A DNA stretch of 64,000 bases from Plecoglossus altivelis (lineage: Eukaryota; Chordata; Actinopteri; Osmeriformes; Plecoglossidae): the NCBI GenBank assembly GCA_036571765.1, contig BROE01000020.1, positions 16,884,585-16,948,584 of the forward strand. Reading direction: 5' to 3'. The translations under genes and the position numbers were made by a program. Positions 1-12,302 of the stretch are shown one piece after another. The first letter of the stretch is position 1; each line of letters opens with the position of its first letter. The notes beneath the pieces were generated by a model. That model made no database searches. It was not told the DNA's origin and worked only from the letters and a program-made list of their open reading frames with translations.

Positions 1-893
1 GTTAATGGTACCACGCACACTGAAACACACAAATACACGTCTTATCAGCTCAGATCAGGTCCTGTTGCTCAGCTGGTCCCTGTCAGCAAGAGACAGGAGA
101 GGACAGGAGTCCTCCAGGAGTTTGCTTTATTGTCAGTTCTTCCACATGTACGGTACATACACACAGAGAACGGAAACTATGTTACCCTCCTACTCACGGT
201 GCACGCAAATACAGGAGGATAGAGGAGAGCAGAGCATTGGAGAAGAGAAGAGATTAGAGGAGAGCATCAGAGAGGACAGCAGACCAGAGACTCCCAAACT
301 ATGGGCTGCGGCCCACTAGTGGTATGCTAGGGTAGTGCAGGTTGGCAGCCAAACCAATGAAAACTTAATTTTGAAAAATTTAAATATTTAGATATTTACT
401 GTTGGTGAATGATTGTGATCATTCCTACTAATTTAAATTTAAAATGACATTTAACCTTTAATTAACCATCACCGAAGAGCCAATGGCTACCGCACATTAC
501 TATTGGTGTGCAAACCATTAATAAGTCTTAACTGTTTAATGCTAGAGGAAAAAGCTGTACGTTTCAAGCTTCATAGACAATTACGATTGTAAGGTTTATC
601 TACCTCACGCAACAAAAGTAGCTAGCTAGGCTAGTTCTAGCTATCTAGGATTTGAGGCAGTAACGTTAGCTTAGATAGCTAGTTGACGATTTTTAGCTAA
701 CGTTACATTACATTGAATAGGCTGATCATTTCCAAACTAATTACGCTTGGCTTTCAGTTCTACAATAGGGGCCAGGAATGGCTAAAGTATAGGAGGGAGG
801 AAGGATAATAGAGAAGAGAGAGCAAAGGTGTTCCTGATTTCACTATTGTTTACTCCTGTCTCATTAATCTAATGGGGTATGTGTCTCTGTTAG
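1..893. other. Upstream intron sequence of the ferlin gene, no exon seen
   Basis: No exon is recognisable before the acceptor at 891-893. The stretch holds a purine-rich segment around 205-290 and AT-rich unique sequence. It also holds a hairpin at 660-706. The following exon starts in the middle of a C2 domain, so this is most simply an intron of the ferlin gene; its earlier exons lie to the left of the window. Confidence 0.6.
660..706. repeat. Perfect 12-bp inverted repeat
   Basis: GTAACGTTAGCT at 660-671 is matched by its reverse complement at 695-706 across a 23-base spacer. The flanks also contain several tagcta motifs. It could be a remnant of a small inverted-repeat transposon, but no target duplication was identified. 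Confidence 0.5.
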
Positions 894-2537
894 GGAGAGA
901 CTTCCGTGGTGTCAGGCACCAACAGCCCCACATGGAACGAGCAGATTTCCTTCATCGAGCAGTTCCCGCCACTTGCTCAACGAATCAAAATCCAGATCCT
1001 TGATGATGCTAATATCGGGGATGTTGCCGTGGCCACACACTTCTTGGACCTTCAACAGATCTCTGACCAAACCAGAAATGGTAACGGTTAAAAACAGATA
1101 TTTGAGCCTAACAGGAGTTGGCAGAATTCGCTTCACAGCACATTTTGCAATCAAGAAAAACTTGACTTGATACTCGGATATGATCCCTGATGATGATCTC
1201 TGAGGCTGTCATACTCCATTTTGCCGTCTATCATTCGTCTTTTTTCTCTCCACCTCTCCTTCTTTGTCTCTGTCTCCCTTCCGTCTGTCCTCCAGGGTTT
1301 GACCCCACCTTTGGCCCTTCCTGGATTAACCTGTACGGCTCTCCCAGGAACTCAGCCTTGAGGGACGTGCACCAGGCTATGAACGAGGGGCTGGGCGAGG
1401 GCATCTTCTACCGTGGACGCCTCCTGCTGGGCCTCAGCGTGGAGGTCTACTCCACCCCCAACTCTGCTGCCGCGGATACCCAACCCTCCCCTGGGGTGAA
1501 GGGAGCGTTGAGCCGACTGAAGAGGAAGAGCAGGAAGACTAAGGAGAGGAAGCAGGACGGTGAGGGGCATGCTGGGAATTTCAGTCCTGAGATTGAGCGG
1601 CTCCCATTGCATTGTGGGTCTGTGGGGCCACATCCAAAACAACAACCCTGAAGTCGGTGTTCAACGTTGTTGTTTCTGATACTGACAGAAACACGCTGTC
1701 AGAAACGACATACTAGTTGTTGAGGCTTCTGTAGATGTTGATGTTTCGCGCTGTGTTTGTGTGTAGCTGGTTCCACAGGGGAGTCGGAGGAGGCAGGCAT
1801 GGAGGTACCAGAGGCAGTCACTGTGGAGGTGGAAGAGGTCCACCCCTTTCCCGAGGTCAGTCTGAACTACATCCCCCACAAGTCTTAGCGCCACTGTCCC
1901 CTGCATGCTGATTCTTCTGTAACCGGTTGTACCCTGCAGAGTTTGGTGGGAGAGAAGGAGGAGTTTCTGCTGTTTGCCTCCTTCTTTGAAATCACCATGA
2001 TGGACCCTGTCATAGGAAGCAAGCCAATCACCTTTGAACTGTCTATAGGTAATACGTGGAGGAAGCTGTATTTTGTCGTGTCTGAGAAAAAAACTCTGAG
2101 CTTCAGAAAGATTCCCGAAACCCAATTTGACAATTTTCCCTCGAGATATTCTAATCTCTGAAACACAAATGACCACCAAAGAAAATACAGTTTCAGTATT
2201 CTAGTATGTTTTACTCCATCAAACTGTTGGTTCTATTGTCCACAGGGAACTATGGGAAGGTGGTGGAGGTGCCAAAGTCCAAAAAAAGTGGCAGCAAGGA
2301 GGAGTTGTCCAGGAGCAGGGACGACCTACGCAGGAGCAGGGACGATCTCTCCACCAGCCGTTACGATCTGTCCCGGAGCAGGGATGACGTGAGCTTAGCC
2401 ATGGATGATCTGAGCGATGACGGCCAGCCTCTATTGGGGTCTGAGGACGAGCTGGAGAGGGGACAGCTGTTGGACCCTGGGCCTCTAGACAGGTCTGTCT
2501 CCAAGCCCAGGAAACCACAGCCCACTGAGTTTGACAG
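894..2537 (+). other. Ferlin exons 1-5: end of C2C, FerI region, acidic repeat linker
   Basis: Exon 1 opens inside a C2 domain (SPTWNEQ, then IKIQILDDANIGDVAVATHF), so the start codon is missing from the window. Exons 2-4 hold the FerI-type segment (FGPSWINLYGSPRN, MNEGLGEG) and the conserved EEFLLFASFFE and KPITFELSIG blocks. Exon 5 (2246-2537) encodes a charged linker made of four heptad-like RSRDDL/TSRYDL units, which is unlike the family core. Exon 3 has a second possible acceptor 12 bases downstream (CCACAG) that would remove four residues in frame. Confidence 0.8.
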
Positions 2538-5348
2538 GTAAGGTGGCTACCAGCTCTCAACACCAGCACCCACTCCACCTACATCCACCTTGCCTGGCTC
2601 AGATCCCATCTAATACTGGACGTTTGCAGGTCGTTCCGCTGCGTGCCTCTCAAGGGAGAGAAGCCCTGTCTCTACCTCTGGTGCAGCTTCGAGGACCACA
2701 ACTTCCGCTACTACAGCTCAAATTGGTTACACAAGATTGCAGACAGGCTGGTAAATCTGTCTGGACGTCCGTCGAAAGCCTCTCTCTCAAAGTCCCTTTT
2801 TTCCTGAAGTGCGTGAGCGTGTGTGCGTAGCTGACGTCAGTGTGTACTCTTTAGGAGATAGGTTTGGAGGAGGTGGAGGGTCTCCTGAAGCGGCCTAAGA
2901 GCAGGGTGAAGCATCGTCTGGTGGAGGTCCTCACCGAGTTTGTGGGAAGCTGCAAGTGAGTCACTCTTTACCGAACGTATTTAAATACCTAAGCTGCTGT
3001 GAAGTGTAAAAATGAGTCCGGTTACGAGTCTGGTTGCCAATGTGAGCCTGTGGAAGTGAATTCACAAAGAAAAAGAAATGAGCCTGAAAGTGAATCACAT
3101 CGAATCATCCGAGTGTGATTCTCCAGACAGTACTGCTCCAATGCATTTAAGAAGGGAGCTTACAAGCCCAACAACCTGGACAAGCGCAGACGAGAGTTCC
3201 TCCGAAGGAGGATGGTGAGTCACCTCCTGCCTGAGCCTCTCTGCTCACAGCCTCACCACAACTTGGTCATCGGCTCCTTCAACGCTACGGAAAATCAACA
3301 AGCTACAAATCAAAGTTGTGTATGTGTGTGTTCTGTGAATGTGTGTGTGAACGTAGCTGTTGCTAGCCAGGGCAGCGTTGCGGGCCAGGAGGAGGGTGAC
3401 TAGGAGAACAGCTCCAGAGAAGCTCTCAGAAGCACACAAGATCCTCAAGAAGCTCCTACTGCTCGCCAAAGAGGTGGGATGTACCCTTCGCTTCTCTGTT
3501 GCCCTCTGACAGTTCCTGTCAAACTCATGTCTTCCTCTCCCATCCACCCCTCTCCCCTCCATCCCTCTGTCCTCCACCCCTCCAGCCCCAGAGCACCCTG
3601 CCAGATGTGTTTTTGTGGATGCTGAGTGCAGGCCGGCGGCTGGCCTACTGCCGAATCCCCTCCCACTCCATCCTGTTCTCTCTGGTGGAGGAGCAGAGAG
3701 GCAAGGACTGTGGCAAGCTGTCCACCGTCTACATGAAGGTGCCCCAAGGATACTGCATGGGAACGCTCTCACACACGCAGCCACACGTACAAACTCGCAC
3801 GGAATCTCTTCGGTAAGGTCACACTAGATCACTATGTGTGTGTGCACGTGTGTGTGTGTGTAGACCCCTGGTGGCCCTGTGGGCGAGATCTTCGCCAAAC
3901 TGGAGGTGTATCTGTGGCTGGGCATCACCAAATACTCCAAGAACTGCACCAGCAGCCTGCCTGGAGAGTTCCTGCCTGTCTGTGAGCCTGTGCCCGCAGG
4001 GGTGACCATGCCTGTCAACATGCCCCCCATCTCCCTGACCTGCCAGGGTGAGCCTCTGCCCCCTGTCAGGGGTTGTGTGTGTCACCCCCCCCTCCACCCC
4101 CTACTGACTCTTCCTTCCTTGTGTTCCTCTCTACTGTTCCCTCACTGGTTTCCATTGTGTGTCTACTGTACATCTCATGTGTCTACTTTGACGAGTCTTT
4201 ACTGTATCTCCACAATGTCAGTACTCTGCATTACCAGTGTGTTTTTTTATACATTTCTTTCCATCGTGTCTCTATGATCGTGTCTCTACTGTGTGTGTCC
4301 TCAGACAGTCGTTACTTCCAGCTGCGCTGCCACATGTACCAGGCCCGTGGCATCATCGCTTCAGACGACACCGGGCTGTCAGACCCATTTACCAGGGTGC
4401 TGTTCTCCACACAGTGTCAGGTCTCACGAGTGAGTCTCTCCTACCGTTCTCTCAAGCACGCACGTGTGTGTGTGTGTTAATGTTATAGGGTTGCTCATAG
4501 TGTGTGTGTGTGTTTGTGTGTTGATGAGCGAGTTCACAGTGTGCCTATGTGTTAGTACAATGTGTGTGTTCATATAATGTGTGTGTGTTAACATAATATG
4601 TGTTTAATATACTGTGTGTGTGTGTAATATTCTGAGTGTGTAATATGCTGTGTGTGCAATATAGTGTGTGTGTAGTATACTGACTATGTGTGTGTAATAT
4701 AGTGCGTGTGTAATATGCTGTGTGTGTAACATAGTGCGTGTGTAATATCCTGTGTGTGTGTAATATACTGTGTGTGTAATATACTGTGTGTGTGTGTAAT
4801 ATACTGCGTGTGTGTAATATAGTGCGTGTGTGTAATATACTGTGTGTGTGTGTAATATACTGTGTGTGTGTAATATCCTGTGTGTGTAATATAATGCGTG
4901 TGTGTAATATGCTGTGTGTGTAATATACTGTGTGTGTGTGTAATATACTGTGTGTGTAGATCATAAACCAGACCCTGTCCCCTACCTGGTGTGAGCTGCT
5001 GCTGTTTGACAGGATCCTGATTGAGGGCACCAAGGAGGAGCTAAGGGATGACCCTCCAATCATCATCATCAGCCTCTACGACCACGACGCCGTGGTAACC
5101 CCGACCGTTACCATAGTGACTCAATCAAAGGAAACACAGACCCTGACCCTGACTACATAAACCCCGTGTTTGCGTTTCTCTGTGTGTGTCTCTCTTTGTG
5201 TATGTGTGTCTGTGTTTGTATCTCTTTGTGTGTGTCTCTCTCTTTGAGTCTGTGTGTGTCTCTTTCTCTTTGTGTATGTGTGTGTATCTGTTTGTGTGTG
5301 TCTCTCTCTTTGTGTCCCTCTCTTTGTGTCTGTGTGTGTCTCGTTCTC

Positions 5349-5381
<33 letters not shown>

Positions 5382-8300
5382 ACGCAGGGCAAACCGGACC
5401 CGCTGGGCCGGGCTTATGCAGAACCAGAGGTGAAGTTTGTGGAGGAGCCTTACAAGAAGCCTGGGCTGAAGTTCTTCAACATCACCAGGGGGCGTTCCCA
5501 CGCTGGCCAGCTTCTGGCAGCTTTTGAGCTGATCGAACTGGACTATTCCTGCTTCGGAGAGGTCAGTAGCTAGACTACTGCTGCCTTAGAGAGGTCAGTA
5601 GTTAGACTACTGCTGCCTTAGAGAGGTCAGTAGCTAGACTACTGCTGCCTTAGAGAGGTCAGTAGTTAGACTACTGCTGCCTTAGAGAGGTCAGTAGTTA
5701 GACTATTCCTGCTTTAGAGAGGTCAGTAGCTAGACTACTGCTGCCTTAGAGAGGTCAGTAGTTAGACTATTCCTGCTTTAGAGAGGTCAGTAGCTAGACT
5801 ACTCCAGCTTCAGAGAGGTCAGTAGCTAGACTACTCCAGCTTCAGAGAGGTCAGTAGCTAGACTACTGCTTCACTTCTAGTCCTGACTGACAGTAAAAAA
5901 AGAATAGGGACCGCTCCTGTTATTTCCCAGTAATTAGTGTATCTTCTAATATTGTGTTCTAATATTGAAAAGCAACCAGCACCTGCCTGTATGGTAAAAC
6001 AACACGGAACAGTACATGTACCTATATTTTGATCACGTGACCCCTGGCCCCCACAGCCGTCCCTTAACGCAGATGTGGACCCCCAAGAGCCGCAGTTTCT
6101 GGAGGAGGAGAGGTGCTACGTCATACCTGAGGGCGTCCGGCCAGTCCTCAAGACCTTCAGGATAGAGGTGAGGGTGACAATGTTTTCATTTGGCTCTTTA
6201 AGGGTGTAATACGCAAGTCCCATCACATGATCGCATAGTGTGTGTGTCAGTATGTTGATACGTGCGAGGAAAGGTGTGTGCGCGTGTTCATCTGTGCGAG
6301 CTGTGTATGTCCAGGTGTTGTTCTGGGGTCTGAGGGACCTGAGCAGGGTGAACCTGTTCGAGGTGGAGCGGCCCCAGGTGAGAATAGAGTGTGCGGGTCA
6401 CTGTCTCGAGTCGGAGGAGATGGACAACTACAAAGTCACACCCAACTTCAAGGAGATCGTCAGACACTTCCATGTGGTGAGAACCTTCCCGACTCGACCT
6501 TAAAAACTGGAAGAAGATTCTGTACAATCCACCACCAATTACATCAATGTTATATCTGTAAAATTGTAGCTGCCCAGGTGTTCAATGAAAGGGCAGTCTA
6601 CTGTTTTCCTGACCAATCAAAACTCCTTACCTGTAGTTCACTCTGTGATGTAATATGATGACTCTTTCATCGTATCCAATCAGGAGCTTCCAGAGCAGGT
6701 ATACCTACACCCTCCCCTCACCATCTTCGTCCTGGAACAGCGTGCGTTCGGCCGCTTGGTGCTGGTCGGCACACACGTGGTCCAGAGCCTGATGGCGTTT
6801 GGGCCCCAGAACCTGGAAGACTGGGAGGACGAGGAGGAGGAGGAGCCTAAGAAGCCAGGTAGGACGCACACACGGACCCTGTTAGGACCCAGTCTGCTGG
6901 TGACTGTATCAGAGTTCTGATTATACCTCACCCTTCCTTCCTTATCCAAAGTGAAGCCCTCCATCCGGAAGACCACCCCCCTGGTCACCATGAAGACCAT
7001 GCAGCTGGGAAACCTGTCCATCAACATGTCCAAGATCCCATTAAACCAGGTCACAATCCTGCTCTTCTCCTTTTGTCGTCGTTTTTTCCAGTCTTCTCCC
7101 ATTCTTCCCTCCTGTCCTCTACTCCCCTCCCCTCCTCCCCTACCCTCTTATTCCCCTCCCCTTCTCCTATCCTCTTCCTCTCTTTCCCTCGTTCTACCCT
7201 CCTCCCCTCTCCTCTTTCCCTTTCCTCCCCTTCTCTCGTCCTATCCTTTTCCTCCCCTCCTCCTCTTCCCTCTTTCCCTCCCCTCCTATCCTCTGACTGT
7301 TCCACGCTCACAAGCTTCTCTTGTGTTCCCCAAGATTCCGTTTCAGAAGCAGAAGAACAAGGAGGAGCTTGAGGAGGACGTTCCAGAGAAGGAAGAACTG
7401 GATTGGTGGTCAAAATACTACGCATCACTGGATGAGCTGGCAAAACTGCAGGTTAAGCCAATCAGATCCTGTTTACAATACAATACAATACAATACGATA
7501 CGTCTCTTCACTTTATTTTGTCAATGGATCAGACAAATCTCCATTGGCTGATTTATACTATACCATATTATGTGTTATGCATTCTGATTGGTTGTTTTAC
7601 TGTTGCTGTTTCTTGTGTCCAGGCTGAGAATGAGGAAGACCTTGAAGATCAACAGGAAACAGGTAGTTTATCCTAGACAGATTTTCCATAACATGTTATA
7701 CACTACTAACATTCAAGCTTCATGAAATTACTTGACCTTATTCTGTAGATGTAGGCAATATGACGTTGGAAGGTTTGGAGGAGGAGATAGAAGAGGAGAT
7801 CATTGAGATCGAGCCACCCAGACCCAAACGCAAAAAAATAGCTACTATCAAGGTTTGTGTTTGCTAGAGATGATGACGATGGGGTGAATGTATGTTGGTG
7901 AGCAAGGGTTGTAACACGGATTGTGTGTCTCCATCTCTCTCTCTGTGTCTCTCTTTGTCTCTCTCTGTGTCTGTCTGTCTGGCTGTATCTCTCTGTATAT
8001 CACTGTCTCTCTCTGTATCTCTCTGTCTGTCGGTATATCTCTCTCTCTCTCTGTATCTCTCTCTCTCTGTATCTCTCTCTCTGTCTCTCCCTGTATATCT
8101 CTGTATCTCTCTGTGTCTCTCTCTGTATCTCTCCGTCTTGTTCACTCCATCTCTCTCTGTCTCTCCCTCTATCTCTCTCTCTGTCTCCTTGTATCTCTCT
8201 CCATGTCTCTCTCTGTCTCTCTCTCTTGTCTCTCCTTCCTCCAGCTGTACAACACAGAGCTAGAGAATGAGTTCAGCCAGTTCATGGACTGGCTCCACAT

Positions 8301-11300
8301 CTTTCCCCTCCAGAGTGGAAAGGCACAGGGTGAGGATGAGGAAGATGAAGATAACAGGATTGTGGGCAAATACAAGGTGAGTTCTTAGGCCCTGGACCTC
8401 GGAGCCACCAGGAGTGTCACTTGTGTTGTGGGCTTCCCTAACAGTGAGATGTGACACGGTTTTCTTGTTTTTGCAAGTGAGTTTAGTTCATCTTTCCTGA
8501 CTGTCTGGTCCCCATGGTGCAAGGTACAGGTCTGTTACAAAGCAAAAGCATCACCAGCAGAATGTTTGGCTTCCTCAGGGCTCCTTCCTCATCTACCCCA
8601 TCGCTCCAGAGGACGAGGAGGCTGAGTGTCAGATCACCAACGGACTTCCACGCAACGCCCCCGTCAAGGTTCTCATCAGGGTGTACATGGTGAAGGTAGG
8701 TGTGTGTATACATTGTGTAGGTAGGTGTGTATGTTGACGGTAGGTGTGTGTGTGTACATCGTGTTGGTGGGTGTGTATGGTGACGGTAGGTGTGTGTATA
8801 TACATCGTGTAGGTAGGTGTGTATGGTGACGGTAGGTGTGTGTGTGTGTGTACATTGTGTAGGTAGGTGTGTATGGTGACAGTAGGTGTGTGCATATGTA
8901 CATGGTGTTGGTAGGTGTGTGTGTGTGTACACAGTGTAGGTAGGTGTGCATGAGGTGTGTGTATATCGTGAAGGTAGGCGTGTTTGTATATACATGGTGT
9001 AGGTAGATGTGTGTGTATGTGTGTGTGTGTGTGTGTATGGTGAAGGTACGTATGTGTGTGAGGTGTGTGTGTGTATATATGGTGAAGGTAGGCGTGTGTG
9101 TGTTATTGGTTATTTGATTGCATGTGCGTTTATCTCAATGAACGTATCCAGACGTCACATCCCATGTTCTCTGTGCTCAATTTCCTTGTCCTCCCCCTCC
9201 AGGCCACCCACCTGGCCCCCATGGACCCCAATGGGAAGGCTGACCCCTACCTGGTTCTGAGAGTGGGTCAGCAGAAGCACGATACCAAGGACCGCTACCT
9301 GCCCAAACAGCTCAACCCTGTGTTCGGAGAGTATGTGGTCTTACCTCCCTTTGCACAGCATAGTGTTGCTTAGTATGCTAGCATAGCATAGCATAGCATA
9401 GCATAGCATAGCATAGCATAGCATAGCATAGCATAGCATAGCATAGCATAGCATGGCATGGCATGGCATGGCATGGCATGGCATGGTGTGTGAATACTTC
9501 TAAACGTGTGTGTGTTCCTGCAGGGTTTTTGAGATGAGCGTGTCGTTCCCCCTAGAGACGGTGCTGACCGTCTCTGTATACGACCACAACATCCTTGGAT
9601 CTGATGAGATCATCGGTGAAACAACCATTGACCTGGAGAACCGCTTCTACAGCCACCATCATGCAGGCTGTGGCATTGCACTGTATTACGACCGGTATGT
9701 TGTGGACGCTCACCCTCAGATCCTGTACTGAGATGATGTCATTACACTGACCGTATGTGACCTAACTCCCTCAGGTGTGTGTGTGTTTTCCAGGGATGGT
9801 TATAACATGTGGAGGGATTACAAGAAACCCACTGTTATCCTGACTGAGCTCTGCCTGAAGAACGGCATTCCCTCTCCGGAATACCGCGAGTCGGAAGTCA
9901 AAGTCCTCAACAAGATCTTCAAGGTTCCTCCTGAGGCCTTTCCTGAAGGTCTGTCCCATCTCCAGTTTCCTCTTCTCACTGTGTCCTCCTGTTCTCCCTC
10001 CTCTCTGTTCCCACCTCCTCCTGATCTGACCTCCTGTCCTCCTGACCTCCCATCCTCCTCACCTTCTCCTTGTTCTCCTCTATTTCTCTCTCCTGTCTTT
10101 TGACCACCATTGTTGTGCCACAAGTGTTGTTGATGCTAATGAAGCTGCTGATGACAAACTCTCTCCAGAGCTTCTTAAGAAGAACAACCGCTCTCCAGAG
10201 GAAGAGGCAGAGCTGGACGAACACAAGGCCCTGAGCGTGCTGCAACGCTGGGGGGAGATGAGGGAGTTCTGCCTGGGCGCCTGCCCCTTGGTGCCTGAAC
10301 ACTTAGAGATGCGCTCGTTGTGGAATGAGGATAAGCCAGGACTTCCCCGGGTCAGACGAACACACCTGCATACATACACACATACACATACACCCACATG
10401 AAAAGTACACACCTGCACATGCCAACTTGTGTCTGAATCAAGTTTTCAGTTTTTGAGCTCCTGAAAGGTTTAAACACAGAAACACACACACACACACAGT
10501 TCATGTACTAAATGTACGCGGCTAAAGGTTTCCTTAACAGAAGCATGTGAAATGTTGATGTTGTCTCAGGGTTTCGCCCACATGTGGATAGACATGTTTC
10601 CTGTTGACAGTCCACCACCTCCACCAGTCGACATCAAGCCACGCCTACCAATACAGTAAATACTCCTATAAACAAATCATCGTCTTGTAAAATAAAAAAC
10701 ATGCTTTGAAATGCCTCACAGTTGAGGAGGCCGGTAAAATTGAATACAAATCACACCCTCACAGCAGTATCTGACTGACGTGATGGTGAGGGGGTCATCC
10801 GTGTCAAAGCTCTGTGTCTCCTTGACGACAGGTATGAGCTGCGGGTGATCGTCTGGAACACGGACGACGTGGTGCTGGGCGTCAACCCTTTCACAGGCAC
10901 CGCTTCCAGCGACATCTATGTCAAAGGGTTAGTCAGCATGGGAGCACACACACACACAACCAGGTGGTAGTTCTGCTAACTCATCTGTGTGCATCTGTGT
11001 GTGTGTGTGTGTCCACACCTAGCTGGATCAAAGGGCTGGAGAAGGAGAAACAGGAAACGGACGTCCACTTCCACTCTCTGACCGGCGAGGGGAACTTCAA
11101 CTGGCGTTTTGTCTTTCGCTTCGACTTCCTGCCTACAGAGAAGGAGATCATCTACAAAAAGAAGGAGACCATCTTCTCCCTGGATGAGGTGGAGTTCCGT
11201 CAGCCGGCGGTTCTGACGCTGCAGGTCTGGGACTATGACCTCATCGGCTCCAATGACTTCCTGGGTGAGGGTCGTGTCATCGCCTCATTTCAACCTCTGT

Positions 11301-12251
11301 GGATTTCGGCTTGTCAAGTCAGACCCAGTTGTTTTTTTTCATAACCTGGTCTGATTTGCATGAAAAAGAGTGACGTCTAGACAACAGGGGGCATAAAGGA
11401 CTTTGACACTTTGACCATTTGCTGTCCAGAATAAAAACAGGAGGTTTCAAGACTCTGTGTGTGTGTGTGTGTGTGGTGTGTGTGTGTGTGTGTGTGTGTC
11501 CCAGGCTCCATCGAGCTGTGTCTGCCTGACATGGTGAGGGGAGCCAAGTCTTCGAACCAGTGCAGCATCAAGATGGCCAAGGACCGAGCCACGCCGCGAT
11601 GCTCCCTCTTCCGCAGCAAGAGGATCAGGGGCTGGTGGCCTCTGGTCAAGCCGAAGAGCCAGGAGGACATCGAGAGGGAGAAGAAGGAGGAGGCCCAGGC
11701 CATGAAGAAAGGAGGGAAGAAGAAGAGTAAACGCAGCAAGATGAACATCGACGACATGGAGTTCACAGAGAGCGGCGTGACCTACCTCCTCATGGTACGG
11801 GAGGATCAGTCAGTTCATCCAAACATCCCTCTGTTCATCTAGTTGTCAATCCATTTAACAAAGTTGACATTAGGGACTCTTGACAACTTCTACCCTGTGG
11901 GCTGTGCAAATTCTGTTCGAGACGTGTGTGCTTTTAAGTGTTTCCTGTTTGAGTTTGAAGTGCTTCCTGTTTCCTGAAAGTGTTTGTTGTCCGGTTGCAG
12001 GGCAAGGTGGAGGCAGAGATCCAACTGGTGATTCTTGAGGAAGCAGAAAAAGCTCCTGTTGGAAAAGCCCGGAAGGAACCGGAACCTCTCGACAAACCAG
12101 AGTACGACTCCCAAGAGACCCTCCACCTCCAGCCCTGTTACCAGACCCTCCACCTGCTACATCACTTTGCTTTCTTGCTAATTATATCTCTATAATCTCT
12201 CTGTCTTACCCTCTGTCTATGTCCTGTTCTTTTCCCTCCCCTCTCCTCCCA

Positions 12252-12302
<51 letters not shown>

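Larger units (their letters stand above)
8245..9948 (+). other. Ferlin exons 22-26: C2E domain
   Basis: The domain contains VLIRVYMVKATHLAPMDPNG, KADPYLVLRVG, KDRYLPKQLNPVFGE and SVYDHNILGSDEIIGE. Asp residues for calcium binding are present in MDPNG, KADP and YDHN, but the usual YDHD reads YDHN here, one acidic ligand fewer than in FER1L6. The block ends with YNMWRDYKKPTVIL, a conserved ferlin motif. Confidence 0.75.

Noticed and set aside
5..319. 104-codon frame at the left edge
   Set aside because: No ferlin similarity and no splice signals in phase with exon 1; regarded as intron.
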